This document shows, one piece after another, positions 24,674 through 32,360 of a DNA stretch of 64,000 bases. Made by a program: the position numbers and the translations under genes. The DNA is taken from assembly GCA_038400315.1 (NCBI GenBank), contig CP151667.1:3979174-4043173 (forward strand). The letters run 5' to 3'. The notes below the pieces were generated by a model, which was given only the letters and a program-made list of their open reading frames with translations, ran no database searches and was not told where the DNA came from. How positions within the stretch are numbered: position 1 is the first letter of the stretch; each line of letters opens with the position of its first letter. This DNA is from Isosphaeraceae bacterium EP7. GTDB lineage: Bacteria; Planctomycetota; Planctomycetia; Isosphaerales; Isosphaeraceae.

Positions 24674-25688
24674 GAGCGGTTCCCTATTGAGCGTGGCGGT
24701 ATCCTGAATGATGAAACCATCCAAGGATATCACCCGGTGTGATTGACTTCAGGGCCTCGCCCATCGCGTCGATCAGGTCGTCGATCGACCTCGCCTCGGC
24801 CGCCCGCAATGACTCCTCGAGCTTGGAGAACATCGACTCGATCGGGTTCAGGTCCGGGCTGTATGCGGGCAGATAGCGGACTTCGGCGCCCGCGGCGACG
24901 ATCAGCCGGTCCACCTCGGCGGTCTTGTGGCAGGCCAAGTTGTCCATCACCACGATATCGCCGGGCCTCAGGGTCGGGGCCAGGCATCCTCCCACGTAGG
25001 CCTCGAAGCAGGCGGAGTTCGTCGCCCCGTCGAAGGCCAGGCAGGCGCCGACGCCGCCGAGCCGGACCGCCGCGGTCAGCGTGAGCACCTTCTAATGGCC
25101 GTGCGGCACCGCCGCATCGACCCGCCGGCCTCGCGGGGATCGGCCGTACCGCCGGGTCATCGCGGTCGTCGCGCCGCTCTCGTCGAGGAACACCAGCCGG
25201 GACGGGGCGACGCCGGCGAACTCCTCGCGCCAGGCCGCCCTGGCCTCCCTCAGATCGGGCCGATCCTGCTCGGCGGCCCGAGTCGACTTTTTTTGCGCGT
25301 GATGCCCAGCCGCCTCAGCGCCCGGTCGGTGGCCGAAGTGCCGCAGGCCACGCCGGCGGCGGCCGCCAGCTGCTTGAGCGTGGCGTCGGGGTCGTCCGCG
25401 ACGGCGTCGCGGAGCCGCTCGGCCGCCTCGCCGGAGAAGGCCGGAACCCTGCCCCCGCCGTGCGGCCTCGGCGCGAACGAGCCGGTCTCCCGGCGTCTCT
25501 TGAGAAGCAGGCGGATCCAGGACTGGCTGACCGAGAATCGCTCGGCGACCTCGGCACGCGTCTCGATCCCCTCATCGCAGGCGGCGATGACCCGCTCCCG
25601 CAGGTCTATCGAGTAGGTGGCCATTCTCCGAGCCCTCCCCTCACGGAGAATCGAAGAAAAGCACACCACGTTCAATAGGGAACCGCTC
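24674..25688 (-). mobile_element. IS630-family insertion sequence B
   Basis: The inverted ends GAGCGGTTCCCTATTGA differ only slightly after base 17. A TA duplication stands on both sides (24672-24673 and 25689-25690), as IS630 requires. It inserted at CTAACGG in the IS256 transposase: joining CCTA to ACGG restores GLTVEPSLAIG. Its gene has a frameshift site and one nonsense codon. Confidence 0.9.
24684..25624 (-). pseudogene. IS630 transposase with frameshift site and amber codon
   Basis: ATG 25624 behind GGGAGGG opens MATYSIDLRERVIAACDEG and an HTH (RAEVAERFSVSQSWIRLLLK). After GITRKK a run of seven A (25288-25294 on the minus strand) allows the -1 shift into STRAAEQDRPDLREA and the first Asp motif RLVFLDESG. 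The second frame meets TAG at 25092-25094, in HGH-stop-KVLTLT where relatives have Trp. It then continues through VVMDNLACHK (Asp) and SPDLNPIESMF (Glu) to 24684. The shift may be programmed, but the amber makes this copy defective. Confidence 0.85.
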
Positions 25689-25690
25689 TA

Positions 25691-26239
25691 ACGGTCGAGC
25701 CGAGCCTGGCCATCGGCGACGGGGCGTTGGGCTTCTGGAAGGCAGTCGCCCAGGTCTGGCCCTCGACCAAGGGCTAAAGGTGCTGGGTGCATAAGGCCTC
25801 CAACGTCCTGGACAAGCTGCCCAAGGGCGTGCAGCCCAGGGCCAAGGCGGCCCTGCATGGGATCTATGAGGCGGAGACGAAGGCCGCCGCCGAGAAGGCG
25901 TTCGACCTGTTCGTGGCGACTTACGAGGCGAAGTACCCGAAGGCGACCGACTGCCTGGCCAAGGATCGTGGGGCGTTGCTCGCCTTCTACGACTTCCCTG
26001 CGGAGCACTGGCGTCACATCCGGACGACCAACCCGATCGAGTCGTCGTTCGCCACGGTGCGTCTTCGGACCGTGAAGGCCAAGGGGAGCGGGAGCCGAAT
26101 GGCGTGCCTGTCGATGGTCTTCAAGCTGATGGAGAGTGCCTCGAAGAGTTGGCGTTCTTTGAACGGCTCAGCTCGCCTTCGGGCCGTGATCTCGGGGGGC
26201 AAGTTCGTCGATGGGATCGAGGTCAAGGACGCCGCCTGA
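25691..26239 (+). pseudogene. IS256 transposase, C-terminal part
   Basis: Continues the gene from 23271: TVEPSLAIGDGALGFWKAV (second catalytic Asp), then a TAA at about 25775 in place of a Gln codon before RCWVHK. It goes on with ASNVLDKLPKGVQ, the catalytic-Glu region TTNPIESSFATVRLRT and the conserved end FVDGIEVKDAA. The open frame 25787-26239 alone is not a gene. Confidence 0.88.
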
Positions 26240-26258
26240 ATCAAAACCCGTCCACAAC

Positions 26259-26616
26259 ATTTGACACAAGCTCGCTGGACCCGGACCGAGGCCCTCTGTT
26301 CACGCCGAAGGCCATCATGCGCAAGTGGTTAATTCATAATGACTTAATAATATTCGCGAGTTACAACTGTAGTATTAGGGGTAGCGAGGAACGAGTCGGA
26401 AAGAACAGCTGGCCAGAAATTATTCACCAGTGCCCTATTGACCCGTCTTAAAATCAGGTCCAAATTGTAAAAAAGCGAATTTAAGCAAAGGGTCTAAGCG
26501 AAGCAAACCTACTTTTCTTGCATGTTTCGCTCCTCATCTCGGTTCGGATGATCGGTCTACCACTTCTCTTGCGTGCGACGTGGTTAATGAGGCTCACTAT
26601 CGGAGTACTTGATTCG
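26259..26616. other. AT-rich intergenic stretch upstream of the four-gene cassette
   Basis: No gene. Base composition drops sharply at about 26320 (TTAATTCATAATGACTTAAT). It holds a lone IS701-like end (26364-26378) and the presumed promoter of the cassette; no convincing -35/-10 pair can be fixed by eye. Confidence 0.5.
26364..26378 (+). repeat. Solitary IS701-type terminal sequence
   Basis: CAACTGTAGTA followed by TTAG is identical over 11 bp to the outer end of the IS701 at 23276-24670 and carries a YTAR target word. No transposase belongs to it, so it is a likely relic of a deleted copy. Confidence 0.5.
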
Positions 26617-27399
26617 ATGGAAATATTTGCGATCTTATTGGCCACGTTCGTCGCTCTCGTATTGCTGCTCTCGTCACTAGTCGCCCTGCTCGGAAGGGAT
26701 TTGCACGCAATCCGAAAAGTATTTCATCTCTCTAACAGTTCGCCGGAGATTTCAGATCGAAGATCGCCTGTACTCGCTATTATAGGCCTGCCACTCTCAG
26801 TTGCAATTTTTATGGGGCTATTCATAGCGGGACTCGTCGTCGAAGACACATCGAATCTCCTGTCGGCGTCGCTCCTGGCATCTGCAATGCTTGGGCTAGT
26901 TGCCACGGCATTAATTCGATGGCCCGCACTATTGCTCATCACTGTTCCAGCCGCGATTGCACTTTGGGTTGTAGTCGGCCTGGGCTCAAGGACTTCCTTC
27001 GAGGCAGGTTCTGACTCAAATGACCTGCGCCTGCGTATCTCCGGTCCCACGTATAACACGGTCGAGGCTTACTTCCGTAACAACTTAGCACGACGAGACT
27101 TTAGGGATGCTTCGAAGTTGTACAGACGAGGGCAAATAGCGATTGCTTCTAAAGGTCCGAACGGCGCATTCGCCGTGCGCCACGGATCCAAACAGGACAC
27201 TTTCACAGCGGTTGCCTTCAAAACTGACAAGGAAACTCCGGAAGTACTGACCCTGACCCCCAAAAATGGTTCGCCCCTCCTACTTGAGTGGGTAACTCCC
27301 GAAGTCATCCGCGCACGCTATGGGGAAAGCTATCTCCTTTCGGTGTCAGTTCGCTTTTTCGACTCGGATACGGGCTGGAAAGTACTTCACCAAGACTGA
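26617..27399 (+). CDS. Membrane protein of unknown function, first gene of the AT-rich cassette
   Basis: From ATG 26617 (GGAG 12 bases upstream) it gives 260 residues; longer starts within the same frame exist. Four hydrophobic helices fill the first 150 residues (FAILLATFVALVLLLSSLV, IIGLPLSVAIFMGLFIAG, LLASAMLGLVATALI, LLLITVPAAIALWVVVGLG). A soluble domain of about 100 residues with several strands follows (VEAYFRNNLARRDFRDASKL ... SYLLSVSVRFFDSDTGWKVL). No family recognised. It is separated by 11 bases from the next gene. Much lower GC than the genes outside the cassette suggests transfer. Confidence 0.7.
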   Translation: MEIFAILLATFVALVLLLSSLVALLGRDLHAIRKVFHLSNSSPEISDRRSPVLAIIGLPLSVAIFMGLFIAGLVVEDTSNLLSASLLASAMLGLVATALIRWPALLLITVPAAIALWVVVGLGSRTSFEAGSDSNDLRLRISGPTYNTVEAYFRNNLARRDFRDASKLYRRGQIAIASKGPNGAFAVRHGSKQDTFTAVAFKTDKETPEVLTLTPKNGSPLLLEWVTPEVIRARYGESYLLSVSVRFFDSDTGWKVLHQD

Positions 27400-27410
27400 A
27401 AGGAGACAAG

Positions 27411-27731
27411 ATGACTGATTCTGAATGCACATATTCGCTTTACCGAGTGAAAGTTCTCGAAAAAGACACCTACCTCTGGGGAGGAGCAGGAATCACCGTA
27501 AACCTCTCGGTTCAAATCATCCTTTGGATACGCGTTGATGAGTTCGGCGATCCGGTCACGGTAGTGACGGAGACCACTACGACCGGTAGTCGCAAGACGA
27601 TCGGAGTCTTACAAGCAGGCGAGTCATACATCATCCCTTTGAATGGCCTGCGCGGTGTAATATGTAAATGCAACACCCCGCACGGCGACTCCCCTGTCCA
27701 CTGTTCTGTGATGCACCCGAGTTCTGCATGA
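27411..27731 (+). CDS. Small hypothetical protein of the cassette
   Basis: 106 residues from ATG 27411 with a clear AAGGAG site. The sequence is strand-rich (YSLYRVKVLEKDTYLWGGAG, ITVNLSVQIILWIRVDEFGD) and has three Cys near the end (VICKCNTPHGDSPVHC). It has no signal peptide. Unrecognised; perhaps a small beta-sandwich partner of the large proteins downstream. Confidence 0.65.
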   Translation: MTDSECTYSLYRVKVLEKDTYLWGGAGITVNLSVQIILWIRVDEFGDPVTVVTETTTTGSRKTIGVLQAGESYIIPLNGLRGVICKCNTPHGDSPVHCSVMHPSSA

Positions 27732-27804
27732 GCAACGTCAAGTTTCGGTCGGCGGTTGGAAATGGCCCTACAAACCGGAAGTGGCATAAGTGGGAGAGAC
27801 GATA

Positions 27805-29427
27805 ATGGCAGAGGCAAAAGTCAGATCACTGACGATTCGTCCGTTCCAATCGGCTGATTTAGCGTTTAACGAGTCCGGTATTCTCGACGCTCAGAACGCA
27901 CAGCTAGCAAAGCTTGGGGAAAAGGTCGATGCATTCAATCTGCAAGACCTTTACTCACGGCTGGGTGAGACACTCGCTGGAGATCACGCCAAGCTGAAGT
28001 TTGCCTCAGAGGAGATCGAGAGCTTTCTGAGTTCCCGCTATCTCTTCGCATTGCGGCGCGAATCTCTTCGTGCATCGTTAGATGAGGCTATGATTGATCG
28101 GGAAAACAATTTCCTGGAGCGGTTTTCTCACAAAGCTTTGATAATCGCCGAGTTGCGGAAACTGTACCCGCTTGGAATAACTGGGGATTCGAAGGTGAGC
28201 CGCCTGCAGGCCATCGCCACCGCTTCCAGCGAGCAGTTCACCGATATGATGGCACTACTGACGGCCCAGGGACGTCTGGGCGTCATCGAGGGACCGTCGA
28301 CGGCGAGCATCGGCACTTCTGCCGCCAATTCGACTGGCAAGAGCCACACAGATGGCACGAACAAAAGTGATTCGCAGTCCAAAACCGAACTCAAAAGTAA
28401 GACGGTAGTCAAGACGGATACAACGTCAGACAGCACCACCATAGACGATTCGACGATAACAACAACTGCAAATTTACTTGCAATTAAAACGAGGGCCATT
28501 GCCCAACAACCTGATGCGCCCGCAAACGCATATTATTTGACTGTTCGACACAACGTCCATCTTGCGGACAACCATGTCGAAGAGCCTACGGATTTCAAGG
28601 ACGCCGCTCGCCACGTCACCTCAGATACGGTAAACGTGCCGATGGTATTTGATGGTGGTTGGAAAGAACTTGAAGCGACTGAAATCAAAACGCATAACCA
28701 GGTGGCTCATGGGGACTCTGTGGACCACGGGACAAGCTTAAGTAATTCCGAGGCTCTCGCAGATGTGACATCCATGACAGTGACCACTGCAAATGAAACC
28801 ATTACCAGTGATGGAACAAATGAATTAATTACTAATAGTTCATTCGAACAAAATGCTAATACAAGAGAACCAATATATTCTCATCCTTCATCAGAAGCCC
28901 GAATGCGATTCCACAGGGCACAAGCATCCCTTCAGGATGAGCTACTGAACCACACGGTTTTCGGCTTACGCTCAGCACATTTTGAGAGGTTGTTTGACAA
29001 CCAATTGAAGATGATCGACCTCAGGCTTCGGCAGCTTCAAGTAGCTCTGGCCCAGCGGTTCCTCATATCTCCCATCAAAGGCGTCATCACTGGGATCTAT
29101 AAGGACTTAGGCGAACAGGTCAATGCGGGTGAGGCTGTTGTCCGTGTCGAGAATCATGAGGATGTACTGATCGTCGGTCGGGTGCAGTCCCGCTCTATGG
29201 TTCGTTTGGGTGGTGCCGTCAAGCTCACCGCCAAGAATGTCTTAGAAGCAGCAGCACCCGAGCCGGTCACACTGAACGGAACCGTTGCCGCGATGCGAGG
29301 ACACGACGCAGACAACGACGAATGGGATTTGGTACTGTTCTGCGACAACCGTGGCCCTGGCAACACAACCAAATTGCCGATTAATTACAATTTCGATAAG
29401 GACGATGTGACCCTTGAGCTTCTGTGA
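27805..29427 (+). CDS. HlyD-like barrel-sandwich protein without membrane anchor
   Basis: 540 residues from ATG 27805 (GGGAGAG upstream). Residues 1-160 are helical. At 165-330 there is a Ser/Thr/Asp-rich low-complexity stretch (KTELKSKTVVKTDTTSDSTT). Helices at 370-420 (RLRQLQVALAQRF) lead into a barrel-sandwich/lipoyl-like hybrid (SPIKGVITGIYKDLGEQVNA, then VVRVENHEDVLIVGRVQ) typical of HlyD-type adaptors. Adaptors of type 1 secretion normally have an N-terminal transmembrane helix; none is seen here. It precedes the repeat protein by 27 bases and may help assemble or export it. This is inference. Confidence 0.7.
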   Translation: MAEAKVRSLTIRPFQSADLAFNESGILDAQNAQLAKLGEKVDAFNLQDLYSRLGETLAGDHAKLKFASEEIESFLSSRYLFALRRESLRASLDEAMIDRENNFLERFSHKALIIAELRKLYPLGITGDSKVSRLQAIATASSEQFTDMMALLTAQGRLGVIEGPSTASIGTSAANSTGKSHTDGTNKSDSQSKTELKSKTVVKTDTTSDSTTIDDSTITTTANLLAIKTRAIAQQPDAPANAYYLTVRHNVHLADNHVEEPTDFKDAARHVTSDTVNVPMVFDGGWKELEATEIKTHNQVAHGDSVDHGTSLSNSEALADVTSMTVTTANETITSDGTNELITNSSFEQNANTREPIYSHPSSEARMRFHRAQASLQDELLNHTVFGLRSAHFERLFDNQLKMIDLRLRQLQVALAQRFLISPIKGVITGIYKDLGEQVNAGEAVVRVENHEDVLIVGRVQSRSMVRLGGAVKLTAKNVLEAAAPEPVTLNGTVAAMRGHDADNDEWDLVLFCDNRGPGNTTKLPINYNFDKDDVTLELL

Positions 29428-29454
29428 CTACACCGTTCCAGGAAGTTAACCAAC

Positions 29455-31926
29455 ATGGCACTGCCCAATAAGCCCGGTCCGCCGTTCATGTTTGGTGCGA
29501 ATCCGCAGGAGCAAGAGGAATCACGGCGTCAGGACTCGATTCGAATTGCGTGGAATTCAGTACCTGACGCATCGGGTTATGACCTGTCCGTAAACGGCGT
29601 CGTAGTTGACGATCAGACAAGCGATGTAGTTGTAAGTGGTTTGGTTCCGGACACACTTCAGCATTTTTCGGTCCGTGCGAAAAACGTTGACGGTGCTTCA
29701 CCTTTCTCTGACCCCCTCGATCTGTGGACTCGTCCTTCCGTCCCGCAAGTCCCCACATTCGCAGCGCCAGCCGACACATCACGGGGGCCGGACTTCCTGA
29801 AACTGGCAGTCGGCGGAACGACTGCTGGGTTGGCTGTCGATCTGCTCCTCAATGACTCAATCCCTATAGCGAATGTAGCGAATCCCGCGACAATTAGTGG
29901 GCAATCGGCAAACTCCATTATTTCCTTGCGTGCAAGACAGCGGGACGATGATCATGGAGGTACTTCATTCTGGAGCGCGTCGTTTGACGCCGTAACACGT
30001 CCGCCGACACCCGTAAACTTTCGTCGAATTCCCCAGTATGGAAGTGAAACCGAAGTCATGCTTGCGTGGGATACGGTTCCAGCTTTTGCAGGTTCGGTGG
30101 GCTCACGAATAGAAATATCGAGAGAGATGCCGGGAGTCGCTAGCCCAAAAGTCATCTTCACGTCTTCGAGTTTAGCAGCGGGCATATTCCGCGATCTACA
30201 GGTTTCGCCGGGACGCGTCTACCTCTATCGAATTCTGGTCATTGCTACTCACCCTGCTATCGGCGTGAACGAGTCTTTTCGCTCGCCTCCCATTCAAGTC
30301 GTCGACCTGGTCTCAAACCAGGGTCTCCGTGCTGATCCAACCCTCGGCCGGGCCAGGTCATCGGCAACCCAGTCTCTCTTAATGCACTATTCACTCCTCA
30401 GGGAATCCGACCCTGGCGGCCATGGTGGCGGCGGTGGCGGTGGCGGTGGCGGCCATGGTGGCGGCGGTGGAGGTGGTGGCGGTGGTGGTGGTGGCGGTGG
30501 TGGTGGTGGTGGAGGAGGCAAGGATCCGACGGGTCCGCCCGCGCCGGGCAAGGAGCCGATGGGTCCGCCCGCGCCGGGCAAGGAGCCGATGGGTCCGCCC
30601 GCGCCGGGCAAGGAGCCGATGGGTCCGCCCGCGCCGGGCAAGGAGCCGATGGGTCCGCCCGCGCCGGGCAAGGAGCCGATGGGTCCGCCCGCGCCGGGCA
30701 AGGAGCCGATGGGTCCGCCCGCGCCGGGCAAGGAGCCGATGGGTCCGCCCGCGCCGGGCAAGGAGCCGATGGGTCCGCCCGCGCCGGGCAAGGAGCCGAT
30801 GGGTCCGCCCGCGCCGGGCAAGGAGCCGAATGAAGGAGATAGAGTAGACGGTGGATTTGAGTTTCCTGAAGGCGGAATAAATATCGCATCCGACTTTTCA
30901 TTTTCTAGCACCAAGTACTCTACCGACCAATCCGACCCGTGGGGAATTACTCTTCGATGGGGCGAAGAAAGGTCCGATTATGATAATCCTGACTACGGCA
31001 AATCCACCAGTGCCAGCTCATCGGGCGAGTCGGATTCATCAACTGCAGATAATAGTAAGGATTCGCAATATCAAAAGTCCGACGCGAACACCAATGGAGA
31101 TGAGGGGAACAATCCGAAAGTACCAGGCAGACGAGCCGGGCGTGAACCTCTTGACCGTCCGGAGAGGCCAAGAGACCCAGCCGGGGACTCACGACCGACT
31201 CACACACCGGTTGCCAACGCCGAAGGAATTAATGGCCAATCTTCTGATCCGGGTAGCAGGGCGCAACCGGGTTCAGGTACAGCCCACGTTCCCTTCGCGT
31301 ACACCACCAGCAATTGGAATGCTTTTCAGACTATTAGTTATAATAACACGGGCAACAATTTACAAAACGTGTTAAGTAATACCTATTTAGGATTCTATAA
31401 CTTAAGCACTATTCCTGCAAATATGGTTGCAAGCGTATTTGTAGCAGTATCCATGGTAGACGAATCCTTGCAAGATTTGCTAGGTGTCGACTATCAAGCG
31501 TTTCAAGCAATGCCATTTGCCATGCCGCTTGAGTTCGCTTCGGCAACTGCTGGAGCGTTTTCAATTATGAGTAAACTGCCCACCTCGCTTGAAAACGCCA
31601 TGTCAATTCTGACCAGTAAGGGCATTGGTACTGCAGCAGAATCAGGAATCGTTCCAGCCGAATTAGGCAAGCTTCCTGATTGGAGTGTTGGAGCGGCCAA
31701 TTTCTCCAACCAGGAATGGAACGCTTTGCAAGAGGTAATGTCAAACCCAGACTCAGGCAAGGTATTCATTACAGAAATGGGGAAGCCTGAAAGGCCATTT
31801 TGGACTGGTTATGAAAAGCTGACAACGAAAAAATTTGACGAAGGATTTCAAGTACACTGGGTCCGTGATAACAAGACACGGGAGAAAGTAGATGACTTTA
31901 AAATTAAGTACAATGATCGAGATTAA
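29455..31926 (+). CDS. Fibronectin-type/Gly-Pro repeat protein with possible toxin tip
   Basis: 823 residues, no signal peptide. Residues 1-300 hold two or three fibronectin III-like domains (IRIAWNSVPDASGYDLSVNG; SVRAKNVDGASPFSDPL; VMLAWDTVPAF). A poly-Gly tract (about 322-356) and ten copies of GPPAPGKEPM (359-458) follow, then an acidic Ser-rich linker. A conserved-looking helical region (about 615-720: AFQTISYNNTGNNLQNVL) and a basic C-terminal 60 residues (FWTGYEKLTTKKFDEGFQVH, ending DDFKIKYNDRD) end the protein. The layout of adhesive head, stalk and short basic tip recalls polymorphic toxins, but no catalytic motif is recognised and no immunity gene follows: a transposase fragment does. 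Confidence 0.65.
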   Translation: MALPNKPGPPFMFGANPQEQEESRRQDSIRIAWNSVPDASGYDLSVNGVVVDDQTSDVVVSGLVPDTLQHFSVRAKNVDGASPFSDPLDLWTRPSVPQVPTFAAPADTSRGPDFLKLAVGGTTAGLAVDLLLNDSIPIANVANPATISGQSANSIISLRARQRDDDHGGTSFWSASFDAVTRPPTPVNFRRIPQYGSETEVMLAWDTVPAFAGSVGSRIEISREMPGVASPKVIFTSSSLAAGIFRDLQVSPGRVYLYRILVIATHPAIGVNESFRSPPIQVVDLVSNQGLRADPTLGRARSSATQSLLMHYSLLRESDPGGHGGGGGGGGGGHGGGGGGGGGGGGGGGGGGGGGKDPTGPPAPGKEPMGPPAPGKEPMGPPAPGKEPMGPPAPGKEPMGPPAPGKEPMGPPAPGKEPMGPPAPGKEPMGPPAPGKEPMGPPAPGKEPMGPPAPGKEPNEGDRVDGGFEFPEGGINIASDFSFSSTKYSTDQSDPWGITLRWGEERSDYDNPDYGKSTSASSSGESDSSTADNSKDSQYQKSDANTNGDEGNNPKVPGRRAGREPLDRPERPRDPAGDSRPTHTPVANAEGINGQSSDPGSRAQPGSGTAHVPFAYTTSNWNAFQTISYNNTGNNLQNVLSNTYLGFYNLSTIPANMVASVFVAVSMVDESLQDLLGVDYQAFQAMPFAMPLEFASATAGAFSIMSKLPTSLENAMSILTSKGIGTAAESGIVPAELGKLPDWSVGAANFSNQEWNALQEVMSNPDSGKVFITEMGKPERPFWTGYEKLTTKKFDEGFQVHWVRDNKTREKVDDFKIKYNDRD
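30415..30522 (+). repeat. GGN trinucleotide tract (poly-Gly)
   Basis: About 36 Gly codons with two His, built from runs of GGTGGCGGT-type units. It sits directly before the 30-bp repeats and is a likely site of length variation. Confidence 0.85.
30531..30830 (+). repeat. Ten tandem 30-bp repeats coding GPPAPGKEPM
   Basis: Ten copies of a 30-bp unit beginning GGGTCCGCCCGCGCCGGGCA and ending AGGAGCCGAT, identical at DNA level except for the edges of the array. The block is far more GC-rich than the rest of the gene. It encodes a Pro-rich stalk. Confidence 0.95.
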
Positions 31927-32053
31927 ACTGTAAAGGCCACTGGCTGTCGGGTGCGGTGGAAGTGTCGGATGTAACATGTGCGGCATAATCCGGGCGTCCA
32001 CCTTGGTGGGCTGCAACTCCACCACCTCAAGCTCAGGGCGATTGCGTCTCAAC

Positions 32054-32269
32054 CTACGCTCCAAATAGCACTTTGCGCAAGTAGTCGGTGTTCCATCCTG
32101 CAACCAGCCGTCGATTCTTGACCCCCACCTTCTCGCTGGTCTCTTTCTTCAATAGGCTCAACGCCGTCCGACGCAACCCACCCAGGTTGGCCGCCGCGTG
32201 GTCCTTCCTCGTCCGGCTCTGGTCCTCGCCGAAGCTCACGTCGAGTTGCCAGTGCAGCGAGTTCTCGAT
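32054..32269 (-). pseudogene. ISAs1-family transposase, C-terminal fragment
   Basis: Reads IENSLHWQLDVSFGEDQSRT, then KDHAAANLGGLRRTALSLLK and ends at YLRKVLFGA. This is the conserved end of ISAs1 transposases, with the catalytic Glu in IEN. Homology starts exactly at ATCGAGAAC (32269 downward), where the serine-recombinase element A begins. The upstream 300 residues of this transposase are absent from the window. Confidence 0.85.
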
Positions 32270-32360
32270 GGACCTGTCATACTGCCCTCCAAGTCACAAG
32301 TTGTGTGAGAGGGGGATCGAGTCACACCATCTCGACCCCCTCCGGTTCGGACGAACGAGA

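Larger units (their letters stand above)
22487..26258 (+). mobile_element. IS256-family element, invaded by IS630 and IS701
   Basis: The left end (GTTGTGGATGG...TGATTTAGGCGGCGT, from 22487) matches the right end inverted (up to CCACAAC at 26258). Subtracting the two inner elements leaves about 1.36 kb, normal for IS256. The transposase is also broken by its own mutations. No 8- or 9-bp target duplication is visible, so one flank has probably been rearranged. Confidence 0.8.

Noticed and set aside
30531-30830. CRISPR-like regularly spaced repeat
   Set aside because: The 30-bp units are directly adjacent with no spacers and code for GPPAPGKEPM within a long frame.
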